Source: Mesocentrotus franciscanus (Eukaryota; Echinodermata; Echinoidea; Camarodonta; Strongylocentrotidae). Taken from it: 64,000 bases of DNA. Position 1 is the stretch's first letter, and every line of letters begins with the position of its first letter. Below, one piece after another: positions 23,906 to 35,880 of the stretch. Below the pieces are notes generated by a model. The model did no database searches, was not told where the DNA came from, and saw only the letters and a list, made by a program, of their open reading frames with translations. A program made the translations under genes and the position numbers. The DNA lies in NCBI GenBank assembly GCA_037976565.1, contig CP137666.1, positions 2,013,495-2,077,494 of the forward strand, given 5' to 3'.

Positions 23906-25861
23906 TTTGAATTTATAATCGTGTTTTGATGAAAATTGAGTTACATGCACTGTATTCCTTATACCAATGATACCCTCTTTGTCTAATTCTTGTTTGTGAC
24001 ATATTATATATGCAGCTTGTCTAAAAGTTGTCACTTGGGAAGATTAAAAAAGACCTGTTTGATCAAAGATCTGTGTAGGTTGGGATGGTCTGTATACCTC
24101 AGGAATGTAAACTAATATTTGACAGTCAGTCGTGATGGTGTCTTCTTTGTGAGGTATATTTATTTTATGTGACATGACTGTCATTTTTCTGTCAGCTTTT
24201 TGAAATCATGTTGAATGTAAAGATATTTTATTTATATAGCAGGGAGGGTAGGGTTTTCTGAATATTGATCCAGAATACAGTGACACTGCAGTTCATGTTT
24301 CAATATTTACTTTAGAATTTTCATGTAAAGGAAAACTAAAATACAGATTTTAAAAGGCCATTTTGAAATGATTTTGTAGGAATCTGATCATTGGGGGAGG
24401 GGGGAATTAAAAGTTTATTTTAATTAACCATAGACTTGTTACAATTTTTTTAATTACTAATTAAGGGACATTTTTAAGGCTAATTTGCAATATGGTATCT
24501 ATGAATACAGTGTACAGTACTTGTATTTTATATGATTAAATTTTGAAGTCTTTCTTATTTGAACGATTTGAAAATCATTTTACCAGGGTGATACAACATT
24601 AATAGGGTTATGTATATGTAAGACATGTATGAGCCATGGACTGCCCAGTGGTATGCTTGCTCACTATGCTGATATCAAACTTCTCAGTGATATATGCCTC
24701 CTCAGGAAGAAGAGTAAGAATGACTTTCATTCTAATGTGACTAGGCAATCATGTTAGTGGTCCTAAAATTGATTGTGCCCACCCGCATAGAAGCTAAATC
24801 ATGAATCTTTGTCAATTCATAGTTTTGTTTGCTACTGTTGGTATATGCATCTGTTTTTATATTAGAAAGTTTTTAATGAAGTTTATTTATCTTGAGTGCT
24901 GTTAGAATTAATGTAGTAGATTCATATTTCTTTTAGAAATGCATCAGAATTAGTCTATGCATGTTATACTTTGATGTATATATGTTAAAAGCATCTCGTA
25001 AATCAGCAACTCCGTTTTTATCCAAGATTGTAAATATTAATGTGTGGTGTGTGAAATATGTAGATTATTAGACTATGAAATGCCTACACATGCAGAAAGT
25101 AATAATGATTTGGTAACAACATTACATCTTTCAAACCCAGTCAGCTTGTTACATTGGTTTGTAGGTTACAGGATACTACATAATATAACTGCACAATGTA
25201 CAGAAAGTAAATACTTTCTTTAAATGATATATGTACTACCTCTATGTACAAACCTGGTAGGATAAATATATTGAAGTGCATCTTACTGTATGTGAAGTTG
25301 TCGTGAAATTATAAAGTTCAGTCAATTGCTACAATAAAAGTTGATTTCTTCATATATGACATCATCATATGATTATTTTGAAGCACTGACCACACATACA
25401 GTCAGAAACCATAAGTGCATCTATAAGTTACATGTACCATAACAATTGGTTAAGTTAGAAACCATTTGTTTGTTTGTTTTCTACAATGCAAATGAATCTG
25501 CTTCAGATATTTCATTGAAGTTATTTCCTCAAACTGTGAAATCTGATGTTTTATGCTGAGAGTTTCTCATCTAGAATAATAGAAATCATATATGAGGAAG
25601 CCTAAAACGCTTGCTATGGGATTCTAGTTGATGATTGGGATCACTTATACATGTCCTGCTGTTGTCTGCTAACTAGTATAGAACTTTCAAACACCCAAGG
25701 AAATGGGGTTTCTCTCCCCATCAGATAATGGATGATAGTATATGAAGCACATGCACACCAATGGTTTCTAGGATTTACTATCTGTACTGTGACTAAAATA
25801 TCTTTGTATCTACTTGGGGACTTGGAATTGAGGGTTAAGGAAACTACATTGTATACACATA

Positions 25862-25998
25862 GGCCCAAATTCACAAAGGAGGTTTGACGCATTTTAGACC
25901 AAGGTTTGTCTGAACCTTGGTCTGAAACCCATCGAAACGCGTCATATGACGCACTTAAACCTAGGTTTGTCGACAAACCTCCTTTGTGAATTCGGGCC
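25862..25998. mobile_element. 137-bp hairpin MITE
   Basis: Terminal inverted repeats of 25 bases with one mismatch: GGCCCAAATTCACAAAGG on the left and, reverse-complemented, GGCCCGAATTCACAAAGG on the right, both continuing AGGTTTG. Inner sequence is also symmetric (GACGC / GCGTC and CCAAGGTTTGTCTGAACCTTGG). ATA on both flanks could be the target duplication. No coding capacity. Confidence 0.75.
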
Positions 25999-27172
25999 AT
26001 AGAGTCAGTAAGTCAGTCCGGCCTGTTTGTAACATTACTCGCACAAGTAATATTTAGGTAGATTTTAACAATGCTATCCGTCATGCAAATATACTAGTTT
26101 CAATTATTTTAATATACAAGTTCAGTCAAGTATTTGTTGTTCATGTAAATAGTTATATTATTCAAGCCTTCATTTGGACATTATTGGAGTGAATGGATTT
26201 GTGCAGTTTAGATTTTATCACTGCATATCATTCTTGTGTAGTTTAATATATTACAAAATGTACCATTTGCATTACTTCCGTATGCACATTTATGTACATT
26301 TTCTGATGTCTATTCCTACAGTTCAGTTTTATATTTCTTCCATCATTTCAGTATGATAACACCTTGAACAATAATATATATTATTATCAGAGCAAGAAAT
26401 ATTTTTATGTTTAGATTTACAAATCATGTACATTAATCTAAAAAAATTATAGATCTGTGTCATATTTCCTTGTCAAAAGCTATTCAAAGTCAAATAAATT
26501 TGGGGAACATTTTTTATTACGATGACTTTTTCATGTAATCCTAGCTCTAGTCTTCATTTATCTGAATAAGTATAGATTTGACAATTGCCTTATTACGATG
26601 GTCCTCCAGACCAACAAAACACATGCTTTATCATTTGATGACTGAAAGTCCTTTAGTTTGAAAGTTTATTATCAAAGATGTTACAGGGGAGTTATGTGGA
26701 ATTTTTATGAGCAATTTCCACTCATATTTGTTTTGACTTTGAAGTAATGCTCATTGTTGTATATGTGAAAGGAATCAGATAAATAGCTGCAACTTATGTT
26801 ATAACTTGTTTGTGTGAATGTAGAAACTGTCAACAAATTAAGTATGCCTTCTAGTGCCTTTACCTACCTTTCGGACCTGGTGTACTGTTTTTCAAATAAT
26901 CAAGTATTCTTCTAATGCAAACGATGAAGCCTTGAAAGTATAATGTAATAAATTCAATCAAAGATATATTTCTTTATGTCATCATTCTGTTAATGGACTG
27001 TGGTATAAATATATTATAAATCATTAAGAGAAGAGTAACGAATGTACCAGCCTATGCAGTATGCACAGTGCTAATTTCTTGATGTCACATCACTTAGGAT
27101 TAACTAATATTTTTCATTCACATAATGATTGCATATACAATTTGGCAAGGTTAACGTCATATTGCCTAAAGT

Positions 27173-27237
27173 GAGAGAGTGAGAGACAGGGGGATACTGG
27201 AAAGAGAAAGAGAGAGATGGAGAGAAAGAGAGAGAGC
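27173..27237. repeat. GA-rich microsatellite
   Basis: Imperfect GAGAGA/GAAAGAGAG repeat followed by a poly-A/AAG-rich stretch to about 27265. Confidence 0.75.
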
Positions 27238-29145
27238 CGTAAAAAAAGAAGAAAGAAAAAAAAAGCACAAACATCCCTCAATCCAGGCATCCCACTTTCC
27301 CTACAGATTGAACAAAGTGGCAATCAGAAAATAAATACAGAATACTTCACATGGTTTATTAGCTTACTCCATTTTAGCATTGTATGGAGATCCATTGAAA
27401 AAGGTAATTTCTCACAAGTCTTTTGAAGTGTAAAATAATAATATGAACCAAATTTCAACAAACAAATATCATCTGGTAGCCATTAGTCAGTCACTAGTCA
27501 AACTAATGCCTCAATTTATCACACAAAAAAATCATGTTACATAAATATTAACATACACAACACATAATCCTTATGAACTGAAGTCATTGAATGACTCATT
27601 TTCATTTTTCATATTTTAATTTATATATATTTTGGTCACGTTTAATTTGGATTACCAGAAGAAAGTGATTTACAAGCTATATAAATAATCTTCCCTTTCT
27701 TCTCCTTCCACTCTCTGATCATTCTTTAATCCTTACTTGTGTACTTTCAAATAACTCTATGTATGACAAGTTAACAAGTCTCTGGCTCTTTGCTTCAACA
27801 TTTCAGCAATCAAGAAAACTAAAATGTGCTAAAATTATTACCGGTAACAATAATTTTTGCAGTAAGAAACTTCACAAACCCCAAAGTTTCAGAGTTTTAA
27901 TTCAACCATTTCTCTGCATGAATCTTAAATGAAACTGTAGCACTTGCAAAATTTGCAACTCAAAAATTGTTTTTTTTCAGTAGAATACATAATTGAAACA
28001 TAATTTGGAACAAACTTTTTGCTTTTCTAAAGGTTTCAAAATCCAGAGGCTTTGTCAGCCCTGTAAATCAAGCTTGCATATTCACACTGCATTCACAAAA
28101 GAAACTTGGATAATTTATATTCAAGAAAGCTATACAGTTGCTGTAATCAAGCGAAAATATGCATGATCCACTTTGATATACACAGTTTAATCTTTGCTCT
28201 CAAACTTAAAGAGGTAAGAGTGTATGATGACAAGTACAAGTACAAAAGGTATATATAAGGTTTGGTCACAAAAGAGTAGTTTTTACACTAAAACCTTTGG
28301 GTTCTAAATCCTTCTGCCAATCTGCCAATAATCATTTTGGTAGTACATAATTTGTTCACATAATATACAACTAGGAGTGTACAGACTCATCCTGCTAACT
28401 GCTACCATAATATCCATGGGCACATTTCACTGTGGTTGGTATTTTTTGACACAGGACTTCATGTAAAAGGGATAATCTCTGATTCAAAATAAGTTATTCA
28501 ATGGAATAACTCAATCAACAGAAGACACTACACTGGATTATTTTATCATGATGCTCCATGATAACAGATAAATATCTTATGACTGGAAATGTTGCAAACA
28601 AACACCTCAAACTTAGTGCCACAGAATGATTATGTCAACAAATACCTGGGGTGAATGCCGTTACTGTTATTATATTTCATATAAAATCAATCATCAAATA
28701 TCAACACCCTGACAGAGTGAGAGAGAGAACAAATATATAGAGTTGGTATCATTGCATTCAAGCATATCATTTGAACTAAAAACCATCTGAAGTTACAAGA
28801 CAAACACCAAGCTCATAAGGACCCCCCCCCCATCCATATGTCGTTTTCAAACAAATTGGTTGATTCATTTGCAGCTTTACTACAAAAATGTGCTGTCGGT
28901 CTGAAAGACATATTAAATGTTTTCACAAAAGAATAAAAGACAGTTATATTAAGCTTTAGAAGTCTGTAGCATACTGGTACAAATCTTAGAGGCAAAGCAT
29001 CTCTTTCACCAAGACAGCAAGACAGGATGGTATATATCATGGGTGGAGTGACACTAAAGAATGACATTCCAGACACAGTCCAGACCTTAAGAGGTCCCAT
29101 GTTCAATCACAGTTCATTTCTGCAGAAGCAAGCATCCTAGAAACA

Positions 29146-32100
29146 TTATCTCTTCTGTTTCTTGCTCTTTCCTTTCTTAGGTTGACAATACTTAGCCTCT
29201 AGGTTAGCAAAGAGACCGTCCATCTGCTGCTCTCGACTCTTCTGCCTTCCTAAGATCAGTGCCTTGAGGGCGTCATCACCATCTTCAGGGGACGCCCCTC
29301 TGCCGTTCAGCCCAAGCTCCTCAGCTAACTCGTTGGCTTCTTGAGCTTCCTGGGCTGCCTGTATGCAGGAGAAGACAGATATAGGGATACAGATTATACT
29401 TGTGAATGGTGTGTAGGATAAACGGTACAGGTCATGAAAATGCTGGCTATACTAATGCCGACAAGTCACACAAAAACACTCTACATGGTTGGGGTCCCAT
29501 GCTGGTGTAGCCCCTCTTTGGTGCCACATAAATTATAGTAAAAGGGGATTAACCCCTTTAAAGTATGGTATGAATAGCTGTACATACAGTAGTGATAGGA
29601 GAGAGTTTGTGGTAACTTTGTGGCCTGAACAAATTGTTTGCATTAGTATAAAAATATACATGTACACTGTCTTGAGAGGTTCTGGTTGAAACTATGGGCA
29701 AATGGTACTATTGGAGTCATCAAAAAAAAATTAACAAAAATTTAACATTTTTACACTTTTACAATTTTAATAAAAATTTAAAATTATCAAAAAGATTATC
29801 AACAAAAAAATTTCAACTAAAAAATAGTACTCCTAAATAGTACTCCCAACGTCAAAGTTCAATTCACTATAATACTTTATGCACTGCGACATGAGTACTG
29901 TGTTAATTTTTGCTAGCCGTAAATAGAACTTTTAGTTGAGGTACTATTTACGGCTTGGGAGCCGTAAATATTACTTTTTGCAAAATAGTGTATTTTTATT
30001 TTTTTTGATCTATGACATACAATAAATTTTTGATGCAGGATATAACGGATAGTATGGTGAGTGAGTTATAGTCGTTACGCAGAAACAGCTAGGTGTTATA
30101 ACCTGGCATTACCTGGGGTGCTGACCGGCTTGCCAGTGATCCAATATTTTAACCTTTAGGGGATGCCTTGTGGAATGTTCAATATTAATTTCCCTATAGG
30201 GGTAGAAAGTTTTTAAGATAAAAGTATGTTTCATATTTTTATGTTCTTTGTTAATTCTAGTTTTATTATTTTGCATGACTTTGCTTTTGATATATTTTTA
30301 ATGTCTTATATTGCTGTATAAATGACTCAAGGGTCAACGCCCACAACCAACTATTACTATTACTATTCAGACCCCCTTTCCTATAATAATATGTCCAATA
30401 TACCTACATCCAAGATTTTCTTGAGGAATCTTCCTCTATCACTGTTACAAAGATGGAGAGGAAGTATCCTCAAACATCAGTCTTCAATAACTTCTGTTTT
30501 TCCTGCCTTTTCAGGCTAAAGGTCGTCGACCCATGTCAACTCTGTCAGCACTGAGACACTCTGTACTCTGCCAATTTAGTTAGCCATAGAGATAGTATTT
30601 CTTTCTCTCAACTTACTGTCATGTTGTTAATGTAACGTTTAGTATTACTCTACTATTGAGTTTGGAACAACTTGTTCCATAATTACGTTTAACTATCTAA
30701 CCAGGAGTTGCATATTCTTTGTAAATATATTGTAAATATGTTCTGTATTAGCTAGTAATAAAGGAACCCATATATTTCCTTTGTATTGCCTAGTACTCAT
30801 GTTTATTTCAAGATAGATTAGATTCTTGTTAATTGAGTATGAATGTGTGTGTGATGAAATTGTTTGATTACTTGTTTCTGTAGACCGACGGGTGGGGGAA
30901 TAAAATATAAAATTCTGCTGTGCTAGTTTAATTAATTAATCCCCCCACCCAAGAAAGTTTGGTGCTACACTGGTATACTACATTCCAAATACCAGCCTTT
31001 AATATCTTGTTTGTAAAGATATATTTGGAGTTTAGATACATTCTAAACAAAGATAAAAGCAACTTATGTGTAAACTCGTCAATGCATCCTTACACGCATA
31101 CAGGCTGTCAATCTGTTGCTTTAGGTTTCTAAATTTTGAAATCTATATACGATTTGAGTATTGAACTTAAATTACCAAGTTAAAAATTACACCTATGGTA
31201 GTTTCAAAGAAATTACAAATTGGTAATTACAATTAAATTAAACACCAATTTTGACCTGTAAAAGCACTTCATGTTTATTAAAAGGCCTATCAGTAATAAA
31301 CTGGACTTTCAACCCCAAGATAATTGAGTTGACAAGTATTAAAGGTCAAACTCAGCTATTTGTGTCTTCTTTCCTTCTTCATATTAACATTGTAATGACT
31401 TTCAATGCCAGGGTGTGCATACAAAATGAATAAATGGTTTCCTATTTCACAAAATAGTATATTCTGCTTACCCTTTTCTGTCTCGCTTTCTGTTTCTTCT
31501 TTGAGGCCTTCTCAAATTCTTCAAACACGGGCACCTCTCCTTTCTTGATCAGCCCCTTTAAGATCTTGGTAAACCTTGGCACATCTTCCTCTGTACTACA
31601 CATAACATTATCTAGAATCTCATCCATGTCACCTTCAAACTCAACATACGCTGCTTTCAAGTCGTCTAGTTCTTCTTCAGAACCTGGAATACACAAGAAA
31701 GGAAAGCGATTAAATAATTAAGTACCAAGTACTTTGTTCCAAAATCCTCATACTTCATATAGAACATAATGGTAGGGCTCTGTAGGCTAACATACAAAGT
31801 AACAATTAATTGTAAAGCCACAATGACAATATCCAAAAGCGCTATGAGGAATTCACTGTTTTATGTACTACACAAAAATAGATTATTCTCAATATCATTT
31901 GATGTCAGATTTTCAAGAGTAACAATATTTGAATAAGAGCCGAGTTGAATTATTCCATGAATATTATACATGTGTACAGTCACAATGCCCAATTGACTTC
32001 ACACTGCCTCCAAACCAACTGACTCTAGGCCATTTGAGATAATACATATTTTTGTTTGGTCTGTTGTCCATTTGGTATTGATCTTGATTGTGTGAATGGG

Positions 32101-34797
32101 GTACATTGTAGCAAAGAGAGAGAGAGAGAGAGAGAAAGAAAGAGAGAGAGTAAATACTAGGGCCTACATCTTACTTACCTCTGTATTTCTCTTTAAATTC
32201 TTGAATGTCCTTCACTTCGACCTTCTTAAAGAGAATTCTCCAGTAAGCATCCCAATCCTTCTGCTGGTCGGTATCTATCTCATCATCGACCTCACCTGAA
32301 ACAAAGGTCAATAAAGTTGAGTGCATCATGGGAAATGATCAAATCCTTAACACATCTCAGTACTAATAGATAAGTCATCCAGTAATGTTTCTACTTGATC
32401 ATCATTATTTTAGTTATAATGGATTGGAACTGAAAGGTTTATCTCATTCATTCAAAATAGCTTACAGACCTTGTAGCCCTATGCTAAACAAGTCTACTAC
32501 TACATAAAAATGTGCCAATACCAATGTTTGACTCATCAATACCAATTTATAGGATTAATGGTACTAAACTTGAGTGCACACATATGCAAAGTTCAAAACC
32601 AATACATCAATTGAACAGTCTAAATAAGCTACTTCGGAGATAGCACTTGCATAAATGACCCCCAAATATTCATAGATCTTTTTACACATGGAGACGTCCC
32701 ACTTTCTGATTTTTCGAACAATCACTGCCAAAGAGGAGTAGGAATACCTTTTGTTTGCCCTCTTGAAAAGAATAATTCCACCTGTATCATAGAAAGTACC
32801 GCTGGTGCATAAATGAAGGATGATGACATAACTTTCATGAACATGTATCTAGCAGTTGTCTCGATAGGTTTTACAGTTTTGTACAAATGACCTTTATCTG
32901 CCCATGCGCAGATATTATCTCTGAAGTGGCTTATTAGCACAAGAAAACACTAATGTAGATCGAGGGGAGAGGGTGAGAGACAGAAAGTCAAAACCAAAGA
33001 AATATGGGTCTTCATGGATAATAAGCATACAACATACATGTACATATGCATAAGTAGGCATACTCCTAAGGGAATGTCAATGACCATCAAAAACATTTTG
33101 TTCTGTATGAGCTTATCTGGCGTTCCAGTCCAGTATACAACATCCAGAATTAAATTCAACAAGGGGCTTGCTATGAAGTAATCCCTACCCCGATGCTATC
33201 TTATCCATAGAAACATTAGTATTAAGCACTATTAATTTGTTAGTGTTACTATCATTATTATAATAAAGATCCCAACCTGTCTCATCATAAAGATTTCTCC
33301 TAGCTTTGTCTGAAAGGACAGTGTAGACTCTGGACAATGTTTGGAACTTGACTGTTGCTTCTTCCTTATCCTCTTCAGCTGCCCGATCAGGATGGACCTT
33401 CAACGATTGTTTGTAGTAAGCTTTCTTCACTGTAAAGAGAAGACAAGGTTTAAAATGTGAGCTCTTTTTGTGCGACAAGGACAACGACATCAACGTCATC
33501 ACATTTAGGCTCCCAGTGCACGTGCTGGCAGTGCAAAAGTGCATTAGAGTAGGGTGTCTGAACGATTTTTCAATTTTCCCTTTTGGATTGTTTTTCACCA
33601 TTATGGTTGGATAATTGAAAAAAAATCCTTCACTCAGAATAATACATTTAAAATTTCAAGACTCACCAATGTTTCTATCAAAAGATACAACCCCTTCAAA
33701 TCAAAGAAATATTCATGGTATTTTTCTCAGAATCTACGAAAAAGACGTACAAGCAGAGTTATGTTGTTTTGCTAAATTTAACAAAACAGCTGAATTGCGC
33801 AATATGCAAGCGTACGCATGTTGCTTAATTGCATGCACAACTCAACGCGATCGGCAATCCATTGTCTTCAATGGGCATCCACTTCCGGGTCTGTACACAC
33901 GTGGTCCGGCGCATATTCATGTGCTGATTTTACGCGCTATCACCATGGGTTCGGCCGGCGCAGAGCTCATGCCTCCCTACTTAGCTGATCCGAAAAATGT
34001 GGGGAAGGGTATTTTCAAACTGTAATTGCTTGTGATCCCTGGGGGCTAGCGAAAAAATAAGTGCATAGATATATTCCTTAGGACTGGGACTACTTATCAA
34101 TCGGGGCGTCATATCTCAAAAGTGGCAAACCTCGGAGTTAGCCAGGGCACAATGTTTAAATCGCTGTTTTGACCAAGATATTTTTAGAATTCCGAGATGA
34201 CGCCCCTTTGGAAATATGGGGATTCACCTGCTCTTTCATATGATACCTCATTTATTGAGTATCACCTTCAGGATCACAAAGAATAAAGGTTTGAATTTCA
34301 ATTAAAAAAAAAAAACTTTGACCAATTTTGCATGATCGCGCAATGCACGTAGATCTAGACCGCATAGGGATGCGTGCAATCTCTATAGATCTAGGCCTAG
34401 AAGAAGAAGAAGAATTTTAGCACACAACATCGGGTGCGCGATCAGACACCCTAATTAGAGCTCAACAGTATTACTCACATGTCTCACTCTTGGGGCTTAC
34501 ATGGATGCACAGATAGCTTTACAACTGATTTCAAATAATTGTGAACTTCATCTTCAGTTAACATCCACTCAGTCATAGTCATACACAACAAAATGCAAAC
34601 TACTGACATATATTTCAATATGTGGGGCAATATCATACTTCTCTAAGTCTAATTTACGTGAACGGAAATCGTAGTACTCGTACTCGTTAGTTTATTTCCA
34701 TCTTACCTTCACTTGCTGAGGCTTCCTTTGAGATCTTTAGGACAACATAAAGATTTCTTGTTCCGAACATCTGATCACACATTTCTAAGAGCGCCAT
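29146..34797 (-). CDS. DNAJC9: DNAJC9, J-domain histone H3-H4 co-chaperone
   Basis: Exons on the minus strand: 34797-34707, 33429-33277, 32295-32179, 31683-31472, 29358-29146. All borders are GT-AG with matching phases, giving 261 residues; human DNAJC9 has 260. The J domain covers about residues 14-82 with HPD at 43-45 (SLKVHPDRAAEEDKEEA), which stimulates HSP70 ATPase. The middle region (DWDAYWRILFKKV, GSEEELDDLKAAY, FEGDMDEIL) is the conserved segment that binds H3-H4 in the vertebrate protein. The C-terminus is Lys-rich (KKGKSKKQKR). DNAJC9 hands histones to HSP70 during chromatin assembly in nucleus and cytosol. The ATG at 34797 starts MALLEMCDQMFG, as in orthologues. No breaks seen. Confidence 0.96.
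29359..31471 (-). other. DNAJC9 intron 4
   Basis: Largest DNAJC9 intron. It holds AT-rich sequence, a short inverted repeat GCCGTAAATA/TATTTACGGC at about 29925-29970, and around 30500-30975 a moderately structured stretch that might be a retroelement LTR relic. No element with both ends was defined. Confidence 0.5.
32116..32150. repeat. (GA)n microsatellite in DNAJC9 intron 3
   Basis: GAGAGA run with two AAAG interruptions, close to the exon 3 donor on the minus strand. Confidence 0.85.
33543..34460. mobile_element. 904-bp TIR element with 7-bp duplication in DNAJC9 intron 1
   Basis: The left end TAGGGTGTCTGAACG (from 33550) and the reverse complement of the right end, TAGGGTGTCTGATCG (from 34453), match at 14 of 15 bases. 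Identical ATTAGAG sits immediately outside both ends (33543-33549, 34454-34460). The interior has no domain-bearing frame. The superfamily is not recognised; a 7-base duplication is unusual among common DNA transposons. Confidence 0.7.
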
Positions 34798-35373
34798 CCT
34801 GAAAACAAGTATGAAGTATGGAGGCAGCAAAGCTCAAAAATTGGCGCTCAATAGTACACCGCACCGGAAATGATTCTCCCGCATTTTGAATTGCGCGCGC
34901 CAATAACTGGATGCCTCTATCATCTATGATGTAGCTCTACTAGAAGTTGGCTTAGTACCAGATCATTAGTGCTCTCACGTTACCATAGAGACTATATACT
35001 TAAAGGGATCCGGTAACTTTGTCTCAGATTCTGAAACAAAATCCTGGATTTAGCTCATGCTGCAATGATAACCTGTAGGTCAGTCAGGAACCCCATGACT
35101 TTTACAAGCCGATCGCCTGTCTGATTATCAAGATATTTATGATAGGAAATTGAAACCAAATTTTGCGTTTTCCAAACGGTTTTCATAACACTACAGTCTA
35201 TTGGGGAAAACGAGTATGGTAAAACCGGTCACTCAAAGATTTTTACTTTTTTGAGGCACTTCTTGATCATTTTGAAGCGCGATTTTTTTAGGGCTTCAAT
35301 ATTACACCATATCACAGACACTGATAACACGCAGGGCTGTGCATCTCAGATTTAACATTGTTAAACAATGCCT
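34798..35373. other. DNAJC9 upstream region
   Basis: The DNAJC9 promoter should lie here, read on the minus strand. I see no TATA box with confidence. A GC-richer patch at about 34835-34900 (CATTTTGAATTGCGCGCGCC) is the best candidate for a CpG-type core. The remainder is AT-rich. Confidence 0.35.
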
Positions 35374-35880
35374 TTAAAGGTACTATGTCCCATTTGTAGG
35401 CCAAGAAAATGAAAAGGTTAAATTCCAACGGCATTTGAAAGACGATACTAATTTAGAACTTCCCTAAAAACAGGGGGGCTTGAAAATGTCTTTAAGTGGG
35501 AAAATAACGACTATTAGTTGTCGAATCGACTTAGGAGCTCTAGAGCCAGTAGGCAGACCATTGTACCGAATGGTCGTACGTTTTATGCTGCGCAAAGATT
35601 CAATCAGTTTAATTTTGGCCATTACAAGAAGTGGGTTATTGATGAAGACAAATGCTCATTTTATGTATGTTATTACCAAAGATGGAAAAAAAGACAGACA
35701 TTCACTCAATAGTGTCTGACAGTGAAGTCTAGCAAGTAAACGGGTTTCATTGCATAAAATGAATATTAGGACACTGCTAACGTTTAAAGTTCACAGATAG
35801 GACATACATGACATATTCATAATTCCTGCAAAGTTCTACAGAATTTGATGTTGGCTGCAAAAGGGACATAGTATCTTTAA
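35374..35880. mobile_element. TTAA-bounded MITE, about 507 bp
   Basis: The left end TTAAAGGTACTATGTCCC (35374-35391) and the reverse complement of the right end, TTAAAGATACTATGTCCC (35880-35863), differ by one base. TTAA at both ends suits piggyBac-type target sites. The interior shows two overlapping frames of about 65-79 codons with no recognisable domain, so no gene is called. Confidence 0.6.

Larger units (their letters stand above)
23906..29145. other. Intergenic region between convergent DCLK3-like and DNAJC9
   Basis: AT-rich, no coding region recognised. It contains the 137-bp hairpin MITE at 25862-25998 and a GA-rich run at about 27173-27237. The right part presumably includes the DNAJC9 3' UTR. 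Open frames such as 25641-26000 and 28813-29106 have no domain support. Confidence 0.55.

Noticed and set aside
30500..30975. Possible solo LTR (AATAAA-like signal, then GGTGCTACACTGGTAT resembling a primer-binding region)
   Set aside because: I could not find matching LTR termini (TG...CA) with a target duplication.
33615..34025. 136-codon + strand open frame
   Set aside because: It is internal to the 904-bp TIR element in DNAJC9 intron 1, has no recognisable domain and no transposase motif.
35480..35719. Two overlapping open frames of 64-79 codons that could be a small gene
   Set aside because: They lie within the TTAA MITE, show no domain and no splice context.
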